DNA of 41,559 nucleotides from contig JAJBTC010000072.1 in NCBI GenBank assembly GCA_020861095.1, positions 1 through 41,559 on the forward strand, in the 5' to 3' direction. Below the pieces are notes generated by a model. It was not told the origin of the DNA. It did no database searches and saw only the letters and a program-made list of their open reading frames with translations. Below are positions 33,808 through 41,559 of this stretch, in pieces. A program made the position numbers and the translations under genes. This DNA is from Bacteroides sp. Lineage in GTDB: Bacteria; Bacteroidota; Bacteroidia; Bacteroidales; Bacteroidaceae. Position 1 is the first letter of the stretch. Each line of letters opens with the position of its first letter.

Positions 33808-34865
33808 CCAACGATTGCTTTATCTGATTGGATGTGTTCCTCATTTATTCTGGTATGCGTTTATACCCTATATAAGTTGGAAGATGAATGGGTAGCCTAT
33901 CTCTGTAGAGACGCACGGGGTGCACTGGTGTCCGGAATAAATCGTTGGTATTTGAGATCATATGGTTTATTTCACTTATGTATATCCGGTTTTTACCCGG
34001 AAGATTTCAAACGGTTACATTTCCCCCCTATACTATCTAAATGACATTCATTCTCTCTGAAAGCCTGAAGTGGCTTTACTGTGTATAACCTTTTCCGAAA
34101 GCCCGAAGTGGCTTTACTGTACATATCTCTCTCTGAAAGCCCGGAGTGGCTTTACTAGCAATAGTCCTCCCTGAAAGCCCGGAGGGCTTTAATATGACTA
34201 ACCCCCAGTGAAGCGAAGCATAGCGGAGCGACTGGGGGTATGGATCCGTCCTCTGACTTCAACCCCGAAGTGGGTTGAATGATTTTCTAAAGTATATAAC
34301 GATGTAAAATCCCATTCATACTGTGCGGAAAGGTGTAGTTCCATATTCAACCCACTTTGGGGTTGACTGTAGATACCTCAGATATACCCCCAGTCGCTTC
34401 GTTACGGGCAAGGCCCTTCACTGCGCTTCATTGGGGGTTAGTCATATTAAAGCCTTTCGGGCTTTCAGAGGAAACCGGGGTAGATCAGAAAAAATCAAAG
34501 TAAGTCAAAGGAAATCAGAGGAAATCGGATTAAATGAGTGCCATCCGGATAGTTCCGGAAATCTTATCCTATTTTTCCGGACACCCATGCACGCCGTACG
34601 TCTCCGTGTACCGGATGGACATATATAGGCATGAGCTTCAATATAGTCACACATGGGGAATGGAATGCCTGCAACAGCTAAAAAGTCCCTGTTCAAGAGA
34701 TACATACATGGCGGAGAGGCACGCCGTGCATCTCTACATGTTCCGGAGGTCCCATATGGACAATAGAGACGCTTGTATAACAGAAATACCATGTGCTATA
34801 TGCTGCAAATGAATTGTTTCAAAAGGACAAAGATCTCCCGGCCAACCCTCCGCGGTATTGTCCTA
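33808..34865. other. Non-coding region between convergent genes
   Basis: The 1058 bases between the beta-helix gene (plus) and patatin gene (minus) contain no convincing gene; open frames cross palindromes. Element B occupies 33905-34604; 34605-34865 holds two further GAGACGCA-type palindromes (about 34713-34737 and 34762-34772) and no other visible structure. Confidence 0.65.
33905..34604. repeat. Nested palindromic element, copy B (about 700 bp)
   Basis: Ends are inverted: left GTAGAGACGCACGGGGTGCA then TGGTGTCCGGAATAAA; right TTTTTCCGGACACCCATGCA then CGCCGTACGTCTC. Moving inward, left CTGAAAGCCCGG...GGGCTTTAATATGACTAACC (34172-34204) mirrors right GGTTAGTCATATTAAAGCC (34436-34454) plus GGGCTTTCAGAG. 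Next are hairpins bounded by ACCCCCAG/CTGGGGGT (34201-34239) and ACCCCCAG/TTGGGGGTT (34386-34439). The centre has TTCAACCCCGAAGTGGGTTG (34258-34277) mirrored by TTCAACCCACTTTGGGGTTG (34346-34365). Four tandem units CTGAAAGCC..GTGGCTTTACT lie at about 34057-34195. No coding capacity. Confidence 0.85.
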
Positions 34866-35756
34866 TCAACTTATAGAAGTAAAAATGGATTCCGCACAGG
34901 TATATCCCTCTTCGTAGAGATCGGTGAGTTTCTGTACGTCCCGCTCCATGCGGTCTACCGTCACCGGACGCTCAGGGCGGATCACCAGAACGCGGCCCTC
35001 CTCTTCCATGCGCTCCACAAACTCCAGTTGCCGGTTATAGATACTACACCGATGGCTCAGAGCCTCCCTTAATTTCGGATATTTACGATAAACCACAGGA
35101 GGAACACGCAGGTCTTTCGAATCTTTCCGGTAGCCCTTGTTGCGTGTTAACACCACCACATTCCGGCTATACCCATCGTCTATGGCACGTTGCAGGGGAA
35201 TGGAATCAACAATACCACCGTCCAGCATGGGAATACAATCGATATACACGATCGGACATACGAACGGAAGACTGCTGGAAGCACGGACGATATCAATCAC
35301 CCGCTGTTTGTCACTTTTCTCTTCAAAATACATGGCCTCACCCGTGAGGCAGTTGGTAGTCACCATCACATACCGACCCTTTGAACCGAAATAAGCCGGA
35401 TAATCGTAAGGAAGAATGCGTTCCGGAAACTCGTGAAAGAGAAGATCAAAATCCATAATATTTCCTTTCTTCACCAGATGTTTCCAGCTGATGTAATTGT
35501 ATTCCGCAAGCAGATCAATGTTGCTGTATCTGGCACGTCCGCGCTGTCCGGACATGTAAGAAAGCCCATTGCATGCACCGGCAGAAACTCCGATCGTATA
35601 GGGAAAACGGATGCCCCGATCCATAAAATAGTCCAGCACACCCGAAGTGAAGACACCCCGCATGCCTCCTCCCTCCAATACCAGTCCGGTAGCACGGTCT
35701 ATAGGAAAAACAGCAGTTTCACAGGAAGCATCACAAGCTGTTGCACAGTTCTCCAT
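34866..35756 (-). CDS. Patatin-like phospholipase
   Basis: Patatin-family serine hydrolase, 296 aa, no signal peptide. Oxyanion motif LVLEGGGMRGVFTSGVLD (about 25-42), nucleophile Ser58 in GVSAGA (G-x-S-x-G), and the catalytic Asp179 in MLDGG form the Ser-Asp dyad. The overall arrangement and C-terminal extension (VVVLTRNKGYRKD, then REALSHRCSIYNRQLEFVERMEEEG) match the YjjU-type bacterial patatins found across Firmicutes and Bacteroidetes. Predicted acyl hydrolase on phospholipids or similar lipids; true substrate unknown. Monocistronic, convergent with the beta-helix gene across element B. Confidence 0.93.
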   Translation of the reverse strand: MENCATACDASCETAVFPIDRATGLVLEGGGMRGVFTSGVLDYFMDRGIRFPYTIGVSAGACNGLSYMSGQRGRARYSNIDLLAEYNYISWKHLVKKGNIMDFDLLFHEFPERILPYDYPAYFGSKGRYVMVTTNCLTGEAMYFEEKSDKQRVIDIVRASSSLPFVCPIVYIDCIPMLDGGIVDSIPLQRAIDDGYSRNVVVLTRNKGYRKDSKDLRVPPVVYRKYPKLREALSHRCSIYNRQLEFVERMEEEGRVLVIRPERPVTVDRMERDVQKLTDLYEEGYTCAESIFTSIS

Positions 35757-36057
35757 AACTCATATTCTTAAAAGGTCTGGCCGCATCATTGATAATAAAA
35801 CGGTCACCAAAGGTAACTTTTTCTCTTTACTTACAAAAAATCCCCGCAAGAAAACCGAAATAAGATCTTCCATACAGCATACCCCCTCTCTGTAGAAAAT
35901 ACATCCTACTTTATGCCACACCCCTGTGGACTGCATAAAAGGCAGATAGGGAAGATACCGGCAAATCGTATCTTCCCTATCCCTGTTCAATCAGATATAA
36001 CAAATAAGTTACGCTATTCCAAATTGTAAATCGTACATCCGTACATCGTAAATCCCT
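35757..36057. other. Intergenic gap with terminator
   Basis: About 300 bases without a gene. It contains the Kelch-gene terminator (35931-35981) and, at about 36022-36054, the phrase TAAATCGTACATC..TACATCGTAAATCCC, which repeats the arm sequence of repeat element A (15549-15580). Confidence 0.55.
35931..35981 (-). terminator. Terminator of the Kelch lipoprotein gene
   Basis: A 14-bp perfect stem (GATAGGGAAGATAC, 35945-35958; GTATCTTCCCTATC, 35968-35981) with 9-base loop is followed on the minus strand by TGCCTTTTATGC. About 75 bases after the stop codon. Confidence 0.75.
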
Positions 36058-37185
36058 TTAGTCTTCTTCCCACTCGTAGGGTTTAAGTTCCCATACATCG
36101 TCCAGACGAGCGCTGGAAGTCTCTCCGGTTGCTACAAAACCTCTGGTCTGGTTCTGATTGGAGAAACCCACCGCATTGATACGGGAAGTTCCTTCGAAAG
36201 GAGTAAGGTCTTCTCCATACCACAGGTCTGTAGAAGGGTCATAGATCCAGTAGTTGGTACGGTAAGATCCTGAAGCAATTTGTCCCGTCACCAGATACGC
36301 CCTTCCATCGATTACGAAAGCCGCCGCGTTGGAACGCATGATATCCGTATAGTCATCATCGTAGTCTTCATCACTGTCACTGTCATAGATATCACGAAGT
36401 TTTTCCCAACCCCCTGTCGTTCCGTTGGCCTGAGTCGGATCATACTTCCACAAATCGTCCGTAAGACCACCGCTATCGCTGTTTCCACAACAGATGTAAG
36501 CAACATCTTTGATCACAAAGGCAAGTGCACCGTCTCGTTTGTATCCACCGAAACCATACACCTCTTCCCATTGTAAACCGGAAGAGGCATTCGGGTTGAA
36601 TCTCCAGAAATCCTTGTACTGTCCGTCGTCGTTACGTCCCGTACCTACATACCCGTAATCACCGATACTGAAAGCGAGTGCGCCGGAGCGGGCATCTCCT
36701 TTGAAATCGTCCACCTGCGTCCAGGCACCGACGAGTGTATTTCCGTCTTCTACAGTGGTCGCGTTCGGGTCAAACTCCCAGGTATCTTTCAGATATTCAA
36801 AATTGTCACTGTCATATCCTGTGGTTACATACCCTTTGGAACCTACGGAAAAACCCACCGCTCCGTTGCGCCTCGGAGCTGCCGTAGGCATACTGGCACA
36901 CTTCATCCAGTAGTCGTTGTCCATATCGTAGCGCCACACATCATGCACACAGGTGGAATAATCATTGGAAGCATTCTTCACCGCGCTTCTGTAACCACCG
37001 CATACATACAAGTAATTTCCAATAACAAAAGAAGCTGTCCGGGTACGAACGGGTCCGTCTAAGTCCGATTTACGATACCAGACTCCCAGTGTCTTGTCGC
37101 TACTATCTGTACAACTGCTTATTGCAAATACAAGGAGACATATCCAAAACAGGCTTGTTACTGAAAAGCATTTTATTGTTCTCAT
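36058..37185 (-). CDS. Kelch-repeat lipoprotein
   Basis: Lipoprotein of 375 aa with a six-bladed Kelch-type beta-propeller. The signal sequence ends in a lipobox, FAISSC (Cys about residue 25). Six repeats follow, each with the core R-x-x-A-x-F-x-x-x-x-x-x-Y-x-x-x-G: RTASFVIGNYLYVCGG, then RNGAVGFSVGSKGYVTTG, RSGALAFSIGDYGYVGTG, RDGALAFVIKDVAYICCG, RSNAAAFVIDGRAYLVTG and RINAVGFSNQNQTRGFVATG. Between blades 4 and 5 is an acidic insert (YDSDSDEDYDDDYTD) that may bind calcium. The propeller presumably binds protein or sugar at the cell envelope; no enzymatic motif seen. It is divergent from the DUF4270-barrel operon with a shared 213-base control region, suggesting linked roles. Confidence 0.88.
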   Translation of the reverse strand: MRTIKCFSVTSLFWICLLVFAISSCTDSSDKTLGVWYRKSDLDGPVRTRTASFVIGNYLYVCGGYRSAVKNASNDYSTCVHDVWRYDMDNDYWMKCASMPTAAPRRNGAVGFSVGSKGYVTTGYDSDNFEYLKDTWEFDPNATTVEDGNTLVGAWTQVDDFKGDARSGALAFSIGDYGYVGTGRNDDGQYKDFWRFNPNASSGLQWEEVYGFGGYKRDGALAFVIKDVAYICCGNSDSGGLTDDLWKYDPTQANGTTGGWEKLRDIYDSDSDEDYDDDYTDIMRSNAAAFVIDGRAYLVTGQIASGSYRTNYWIYDPSTDLWYGEDLTPFEGTSRINAVGFSNQNQTRGFVATGETSSARLDDVWELKPYEWEED

Positions 37186-37224
37186 GTTTATATTCTGAAT
37201 TTAAATGATTTCAATTCCAGGGAA

Positions 37225-37232
37225 CAAATATA
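37225..37232 (-). promoter_or_regulatory. -7 box of the Kelch gene promoter
   Basis: TATATTTG on the minus strand, about 40 bases before the ATG at 37185. Confidence 0.6.
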
Positions 37233-37310
37233 GAGGTGAGTAAACAGACACGAAAAAACTATCGACGAATGCCCGCTTTTTCTCTACTAATCAAAAAACA
37301 GAAAATATAG

Positions 37311-37335
37311 TCGACAAATTCACCCCTTTTGTCGA
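37311..37335. promoter_or_regulatory. Possible operator, TCGACAAA inverted repeat
   Basis: TCGACAAA (37311-37318) and TTTGTCGA (37328-37335) form a perfect 8-bp dyad in the divergent control region; a third half site, ATCGACGAAT, lies at 37261-37270. Position between divergent genes suggests a regulator site rather than a terminator, since no T-run follows. Confidence 0.4.
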
Positions 37336-37398
37336 TACTATTTGCCACTTTACGTAATATAGCCTTTTTTTGCTGCACTTTTTAACACAATAAACCTC

Positions 37399-38703
37399 AT
37401 GAAACGACTATTACATACGTTTTCATTCTCTATACTCATCTGCATTTTTTATTCCTGCTGGGACGACAACAACGTGGCAGGAAAAAAATGGGTAGAGAGT
37501 TCTTTTACTAATATATATACAGACACCTGTACAGTGGAGTTGAGCACCATTCTTCTGGATTCTATCCCCACCTCCGGTGATACACTGGCACAAATAGGCC
37601 ATTACAAGGATGATTTGCGGGGCAATCTCTTCAGTTCTTTCTACACCGAATACCTGATCCCTTCGGGTTCGATCAGTGAAAACTCCGATTATGCCTATGA
37701 CTCCCTGACCATCACCCTCATTCCATCTAACAATTACCTGGGAGACACGCTTGCCGTGCCACAGACGATGTATATCCATCAACTGAAAGAAGTTATTGAT
37801 CTGGATACCGAATACAAATATAATGTTTCCGACATCGCTTATGATCCGGAACCATTGACAACATTCACATTTACCCCCTATCGCGGGAGAAAAGATACCA
37901 TAGAAAGAAGGCTTCCGGACGAACTGGGTGATTCAATTTTCAATATGCTGAAAAACAGCGATCTGCGACTCAGTAATCAAGACTATTTCCGTTCTTTCTT
38001 CAACGGACTGGCTTTCTTCGGAGATTGTAACGATAACTGCATCAATGGCTTTCAGGTGAATGACAACAGTTTCGCTATCAAGCTTTATTACCGCCGTCTC
38101 GATGCCACCACTACCGATCAGGTCATCGTTTTCAAACCCAATACCACTTACAATTTCAACAAAATAGAGCATGACCGTACCGGAACTCCTTTTCAGGAGT
38201 TAGAAAGCGGTAGAGAGAATGTATTCCCTTCACAGGAATCGGAACATCTGGTTTATATGCAGGCACTATCAGGGATCTATGTAAATATCGAATTCCCTTA
38301 CCTGAACGATCTGAATAAGCTGGGAGAACTGGCAGCTATCGAAAGCGCGGAACTCCGTCTCTATCCTGTACAATACACATACGGCGACCAGGCACCGCTA
38401 CCCGAGACCCTGTATCTCTATACGACCAACGATGAGTATGTAACTGATGAATACAGCGATGTACAATCCGGTAGTTTAGTAATCGACGAGGTGTACAGCG
38501 AAGATACTTATTATTCGTTTGATATTACCTCCTTTTTGCAATCCAACTTAGGTACCAGCGGAAACAGCAGACAAAAACTGATGCTGATGATGCCCGGCGA
38601 TCAGTTTTACTCAACAGTAGACGGAGTCATTTTCGGAGACAGAGAACACCCAACCAGCAACTCCAGACTCTACGTCCTCTACAAAACTTACAACGAAAAA
38701 TGA
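37399..38703 (+). CDS. DUF4270-family lipoprotein
   Basis: Bacteroidetes lipoprotein of the DUF4270 family, 434 aa. The N-terminus (FSFSILICIFYSC, Cys about residue 20) is a lipoprotein signal. The family opening pattern follows: VELSTILLDSIPTSGDTLAQIGHYKDDLRGNLFSSFYTEY, then alternating strands through the middle (AIKLYYRRLDATTTDQVIVF) and the C-terminal IESAELRLYPVQY and YSFDITSFLQSNL. Family members are surface or periplasmic and of unknown function. The stop codon overlaps the start of the next gene by four bases (ATGA), so translation of the two is coupled. Divergent from the Kelch lipoprotein. Confidence 0.85.
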   Translation: MKRLLHTFSFSILICIFYSCWDDNNVAGKKWVESSFTNIYTDTCTVELSTILLDSIPTSGDTLAQIGHYKDDLRGNLFSSFYTEYLIPSGSISENSDYAYDSLTITLIPSNNYLGDTLAVPQTMYIHQLKEVIDLDTEYKYNVSDIAYDPEPLTTFTFTPYRGRKDTIERRLPDELGDSIFNMLKNSDLRLSNQDYFRSFFNGLAFFGDCNDNCINGFQVNDNSFAIKLYYRRLDATTTDQVIVFKPNTTYNFNKIEHDRTGTPFQELESGRENVFPSQESEHLVYMQALSGIYVNIEFPYLNDLNKLGELAAIESAELRLYPVQYTYGDQAPLPETLYLYTTNDEYVTDEYSDVQSGSLVIDEVYSEDTYYSFDITSFLQSNLGTSGNSRQKLMLMMPGDQFYSTVDGVIFGDREHPTSNSRLYVLYKTYNEK

Positions 38704-39899
38704 GAAATATACTTATTACTTTGCTCACAGCCTTTATTTCGACCCTGAGTACGGCACAAAATATGACAAATGCTCCGACCTCTATGTTTGGTATCGGAGA
38801 ACTGGCGACAGGAGACAGAGGACAATTTTCCGGTATGGGGGGAATTTCCATCGCACTACGAGCGGATAATTTTATCAATAGTTCCAATCCGGCAGGTCTT
38901 ACTGCCCTACCAGCCAGACGGTATGTAGTAGACGCAGGAGTTATGGTCTCCTACGACAGCTATACGGAATTAGGAACAACCAACACCTCTGTCACAGGCA
39001 ACCTGAACAATTTCGGGATCGGTTGCAGGATTATCCCCCGCTGGTGCGCGGCCCTCTCTTTCACTCCAGTCAGTAGTGTGGGATACGCGATCACCCAGGC
39101 CGAACCGGTACAGGGCACCAACGGATACATCAATTCTCTCTACGAAGGACAGGGAGGTCTCTCCAAGATCAGTATCAACAACGGTATTCTCATCACTCCC
39201 CGCCTGTCGGTAGGAGTTAACTTCTCCTACGTATCCGGAACTGTTAAGTATACCGAGACACAAGGAACTGCCACGGAACAGTATAGTTCGTTCAAATATG
39301 CCGTTTACAGTGATTTCGGACTTCAATACCACCTGCCCATAGGTACCGACAGATCGCTGGTAGTCGGTGCCGTATACGGATATTCTCAGAAACTGGTACA
39401 AGACAATGATCTGTATGTGTATAGTTCCTCTGCCGGAGAAGAAGTAGACAGAGACTGGAAAAAGGTGAAGCAATATATGCCACAGTATACAGGAGCAGGT
39501 GTAGCCTACAATACCTTGCGCACTATCATCAGTGCCGAATATAAATATGTGAACTGGAGCCGCATGGGATCGGATCGTTCCTTCATCAAATTCCGGAATC
39601 AGCACCTGATCAAAGCAGGAATGAGTTATGCAGTAGGAAATATATATAAAAATCCGGTGCGTGTTATGGGGGGCATTGGCTACCAGAATTCTTACATGGT
39701 GATCAGTGGCAACAATGCGGATAACTATCACATCAGTGCCGGATTGGGTTTTACCATCCGCAATACTAACACGCTCTCCGTAGGGGTCAAATACAGGGAT
39801 CAGTTCAATGTACCGTACAACCGGCCACACGAACGCGGATTTTCCGCTTACCTGAATATCTCTTTCTCCGAACGGACCTATCGCGGAAAATTGCAGTAA
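38700..39899 (+). CDS. Outer-membrane beta-barrel (FadL/porin-like)
   Basis: Outer-membrane barrel of 399 aa. A signal peptide (about 1-19, ILITLLTAFISTLSTAQ) is followed by a plug-like start resembling FadL/TodX transport proteins (MTNAPTSMFGIGELATGDRGQFSGMGGISIALRADNFINSSNPAGLTAL; the N-S-N-P-A motif is typical). Then come amphipathic strands (FGIGCRIIPRWCAALSFTPVSSVGY, ITPRLSVGVNFSYVSG, YAVYSDFGLQYHLP, RTIISAEYKYVNW, LIKAGMSYAVGNIY, YHISAGLGFTIRNTNTLSVGVKYRD). It overlaps the DUF4270 gene by four bases, so the lipoprotein and barrel probably act together. Transport of a hydrophobic molecule is the family precedent; the cargo here is unknown. Confidence 0.87.
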   Translation: MRNILITLLTAFISTLSTAQNMTNAPTSMFGIGELATGDRGQFSGMGGISIALRADNFINSSNPAGLTALPARRYVVDAGVMVSYDSYTELGTTNTSVTGNLNNFGIGCRIIPRWCAALSFTPVSSVGYAITQAEPVQGTNGYINSLYEGQGGLSKISINNGILITPRLSVGVNFSYVSGTVKYTETQGTATEQYSSFKYAVYSDFGLQYHLPIGTDRSLVVGAVYGYSQKLVQDNDLYVYSSSAGEEVDRDWKKVKQYMPQYTGAGVAYNTLRTIISAEYKYVNWSRMGSDRSFIKFRNQHLIKAGMSYAVGNIYKNPVRVMGGIGYQNSYMVISGNNADNYHISAGLGFTIRNTNTLSVGVKYRDQFNVPYNRPHERGFSAYLNISFSERTYRGKLQ

Positions 39900-39918
39900 A
39901 ATCATATCATCGACATAC

Positions 39919-39970
39919 AAAGCCGCTTGCTCCTTTCCGTATCGACAGCGTTGCAAGCGGCTTTTGTGTT
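39919..39970 (+). terminator. Terminator of the DUF4270-barrel operon
   Basis: AAAGCCGCTTGC (39919-39930) pairs with GCAAGCGGCTTT (39953-39964), followed by TGTGTTT. The A-rich left side would let it also act in reverse. Confidence 0.85.
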
Positions 39971-40053
39971 TCCCCGCAAAGAAAAAGGAATAAGTCTTTC
40001 CGGATGCGCAGGTTTCCCCTGGATGTATATACCGTTTTTATGGAAGAAAATCG

Positions 40054-40061
40054 TATCTTTG
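40054..40061 (+). promoter_or_regulatory. -7 box of the C1 peptidase promoter
   Basis: TATCTTTG on the plus strand, about 31 bases before the ATG at 40092, with a GTTTTT about 20 bases upstream as a fair -33. Confidence 0.7.
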
Positions 40062-40091
40062 ACACAAATATGAACAATTAAAATCATTTAT

Positions 40092-41255
40092 ATGAAGAAA
40101 ACATTACTTACTGCTATTGTTTGGCTTTGTGGCATGGGACTTTTTGCTCAGGAAGGATTTCAGTTTACCACCGTCAAAGAGATCCCGGTGACTTCTATCA
40201 AAAACCAGAACCGTTCGAGTACCTGCTGGAGCTATTCGGGACTGGGACTACTGGAAGCGGAGCTGCTGCGTACAGGCAAAGGAGAATATGATCTCGCCGA
40301 GATGTTTGTGGTACATCATACCATGACAGACCGCGCCGAAAGATACATCCGTCTGCATGGAGAAAGTTCGTTCTCTCCCGGAGGAAGTTTCTACGATGTA
40401 TTGTTCTGTGTACAGAATTATGGCATTGTACCTAAAGAGGTGATGCCGGGCATTATGTACGGAGATACGCTGCCTGTACACAACGAATTAGATGCGGTAG
40501 CGGAAGGATATGTCAATGCACTTGTCAAAGGGCGTCTGACCAAACTGACCCCGGTATGGAAAAAAGGGCTCAGTGCCATCTATGATACCTATCTGGGAGA
40601 ATGTCCCGAACAGTTTACCTATCAGGGAAAAGAGTATACTCCGAAAACATTTGCTCAGTCTCTGGGACTGAATATGAATGACTATGTATCGTTCTCTTCT
40701 TTCACCCACCATCCTTTCTATAGCGAATTTGCTGTGGAAGTACCTGACAACTGGAGAAACGGTCTCTCCTGGAATCTCCCGTTGGACGAATTCATGGCCG
40801 TTATCGACCATGCGATCAGCAACGGCTATACCGTGGCATGGGCCAGTGACGTGAGCGAAGTTGGCTTTTCCAGAGACGGAGTGGCCGTAGTGCCAGTGGA
40901 AGACCCGACCGAACTGACCGGATCCGATATGGCCCGCTGGACCGGACTTACCGCAGCCGACAAAAAGAAAGAACTGACCTCCCGCCCGCTGCCGGAAAAA
41001 GAGATTACTCAGGAGCTGCGCCAGATAGCTTATGACAACTGGGAAACAACCGACGATCACGGTATGCTGCTGTACGGAGTGGCACAGGACCAGAACGGAA
41101 AGGACTACTACTTAGTGAAAAACTCATGGGGTACCCGTGGCGAATACAACGGCATATGGTATGTTTCCAAAGCTTTCGTTGCTTACAAAACGACGAATAT
41201 CGTGGTACATAAGGACGCATTGCCTAAAGATATTGCGAAGAAACTGGGATATTAA
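40092..41255 (+). CDS. Secreted C1B-type cysteine peptidase (bleomycin-hydrolase-like)
   Basis: Papain-clan peptidase of family C1, subgroup B (bleomycin hydrolase/aminopeptidase C type), 387 aa. The signal peptide (about 1-20, LLTAIVWLCGMGLFAQ) implies export, whereas classical PepC is cytoplasmic. The oxyanion Gln39 and nucleophile Cys45 are in VTSIKNQNRSSTCWSYSG; His323 is in DDHGMLLYG and Asn344 in VKNSWG. It is shorter than the roughly 450-aa PepC. It is expected to trim peptides in the periplasm or outside. Monocistronic; no terminator of its own was identified before the CRISPR array, though an AT-rich stretch of about 175 bases follows. Confidence 0.92.
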   Translation: MKKTLLTAIVWLCGMGLFAQEGFQFTTVKEIPVTSIKNQNRSSTCWSYSGLGLLEAELLRTGKGEYDLAEMFVVHHTMTDRAERYIRLHGESSFSPGGSFYDVLFCVQNYGIVPKEVMPGIMYGDTLPVHNELDAVAEGYVNALVKGRLTKLTPVWKKGLSAIYDTYLGECPEQFTYQGKEYTPKTFAQSLGLNMNDYVSFSSFTHHPFYSEFAVEVPDNWRNGLSWNLPLDEFMAVIDHAISNGYTVAWASDVSEVGFSRDGVAVVPVEDPTELTGSDMARWTGLTAADKKKELTSRPLPEKEITQELRQIAYDNWETTDDHGMLLYGVAQDQNGKDYYLVKNSWGTRGEYNGIWYVSKAFVAYKTTNIVVHKDALPKDIAKKLGY

Positions 41256-41429
41256 AATTTTGGCATTTATCAGATAGACAATTGATTCTTAAGATATCTT
41301 CCTTTTGAGATTTGTTTTCATAGAATGAATAAGAGGAATCTGAAAGGAAAATATTTTATCTTCTGTGAAATGGTAAGACAGATACGACGTTGAATAATAT
41401 CTGAAAATTTCATCAAAAGGTAAAACATT
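41256..41429. other. AT-rich spacer between the C1 peptidase and the CRISPR array
   Basis: About 175 AT-rich bases directly before the first CRISPR repeat. No gene is seen. It would contain the array's flank (leader or trailer side). Confidence 0.5.
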
Positions 41430-41559
41430 AGTAATTAACTTTTTCAATTTACTATCTTTGATATATTAGAAACACCCACAATCATCACAGTAGTCTATCT
41501 CTTTTAGTTGTGATTAGCTTTCAAATTACTATCTTTGATATATTGCAAACACCTTCGCG
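41430..41559 (+). CRISPR. Start of a type II-C-like CRISPR array (47-bp repeats, 30-nt spacers)
   Basis: Repeat 2 at 41507-41553 is 47 bases (begins GTTGTGATTAGCTTTCAAAT, ends ATATTGCAAACACC). Repeat 1, 77 bases upstream at 41430-41476, matches it with about three mismatches over its last 35 bases but has lost the first 12, as array-end repeats often do. The spacer between is exactly 30 bases (41477-41506), and six bases of a second spacer close the window. Length, spacing and the GTTGTGATT..ATCTTTG..AAACA layout agree with type II-C arrays of Bacteroides as I recall them. The repeat contains TTG, 19 bases, TATCTTTG (41508-41537), a full Bacteroidetes promoter. No cas gene is in the window; orientation is inferred from the GTTGTG end. 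Only two repeats are visible, so confirmation needs sequence beyond the edge. Confidence 0.85.

Noticed and set aside
41440..41559. The ATCTTTGATATATT direct repeats as simple duplicated promoters
   Set aside because: The 47-base repeat plus 30-base spacer geometry and the full GTTGTG start fit a CRISPR array better; the promoter is part of the repeat.
1..41559. tRNA or rRNA genes
   Set aside because: None recognised: no typical tRNA arms or rRNA segments were seen on either strand.

Overview
The window looks like chromosome from a gut-type Bacteroidales (Bacteroides/Parabacteroides/Tannerella group). The grounds are hybrid two-component regulators with AraC output domains, GH97, GH2, GH27 and GH32 glycosidases, DUF1573 and DUF4270 proteins, and many promoters with the Bacteroidetes -7 box TAnnTTTG in front of genes. 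The genus cannot be fixed by eye.

Layout: (1) 0.6-2.4 kb, a lemA/TPM-domain membrane pair, the TPM gene having an in-frame stop before its signal peptide. (2) 2.5-6.5 kb, an MGMT-family protein, a one-piece hybrid sensor whose periplasmic part is a sugar-binding-protein fold, and a small outer-membrane barrel. (3) 6.7-14.7 kb, a damaged galactoside-utilisation cluster: a GH27 remnant and a hybrid-sensor remnant sit back to back, both without their 5' halves, followed by intact GH97 and GH2 genes. (4) 15.6-20.8 kb, a fructan/fructose operon (GH32, MFS sugar importer, PfkB-type fructokinase) with an AraC-type regulator upstream; gene order resembles the fructan locus of B. thetaiotaomicron. The hybrid sensor at 2.8-5.5 kb is of the kind that controls that locus. 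(5) 21.3-25.5 kb, an MscS-type channel, then an ABC-type ATPase plus DUF4435 (Toprim-like) pair resembling the PARIS anti-phage system, and an unknown 158-aa protein. (6) 26-36 kb, an EamA transporter, MeaB, DUF1573 lipid-exported protein, an aldose-1-epimerase-like protein, a large secreted beta-helix protein and a patatin phospholipase. (7) 36-41.3 kb, a Kelch lipoprotein divergent from a DUF4270 lipoprotein coupled to an outer-membrane barrel, then a secreted C1 peptidase. (8) 41.43 kb to the right edge, the first two repeats of a 47-bp/30-nt CRISPR array of the Bacteroidetes type II-C kind.

Several intergenic regions (14.9-15.6, 28.3-28.7, 33.9-34.7 kb) are filled with one family of nested palindromic, non-coding repeats built on a GAGACGCA...TGCGTCTC palindrome. 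Two of them sit between convergent genes. Other repeats are a 22-bp tandem array of TGGCAA/TTGCCA palindromes at 21.0 kb and a duplicated promoter-region element at 26.0 kb.

The strongest second-look items are the edge CRISPR array whose repeat carries a complete promoter, the PARIS-like pair, the double-truncation scar at about 7.58 kb, and the nested palindromic elements. All family names are from recognised motifs; no database search was run.
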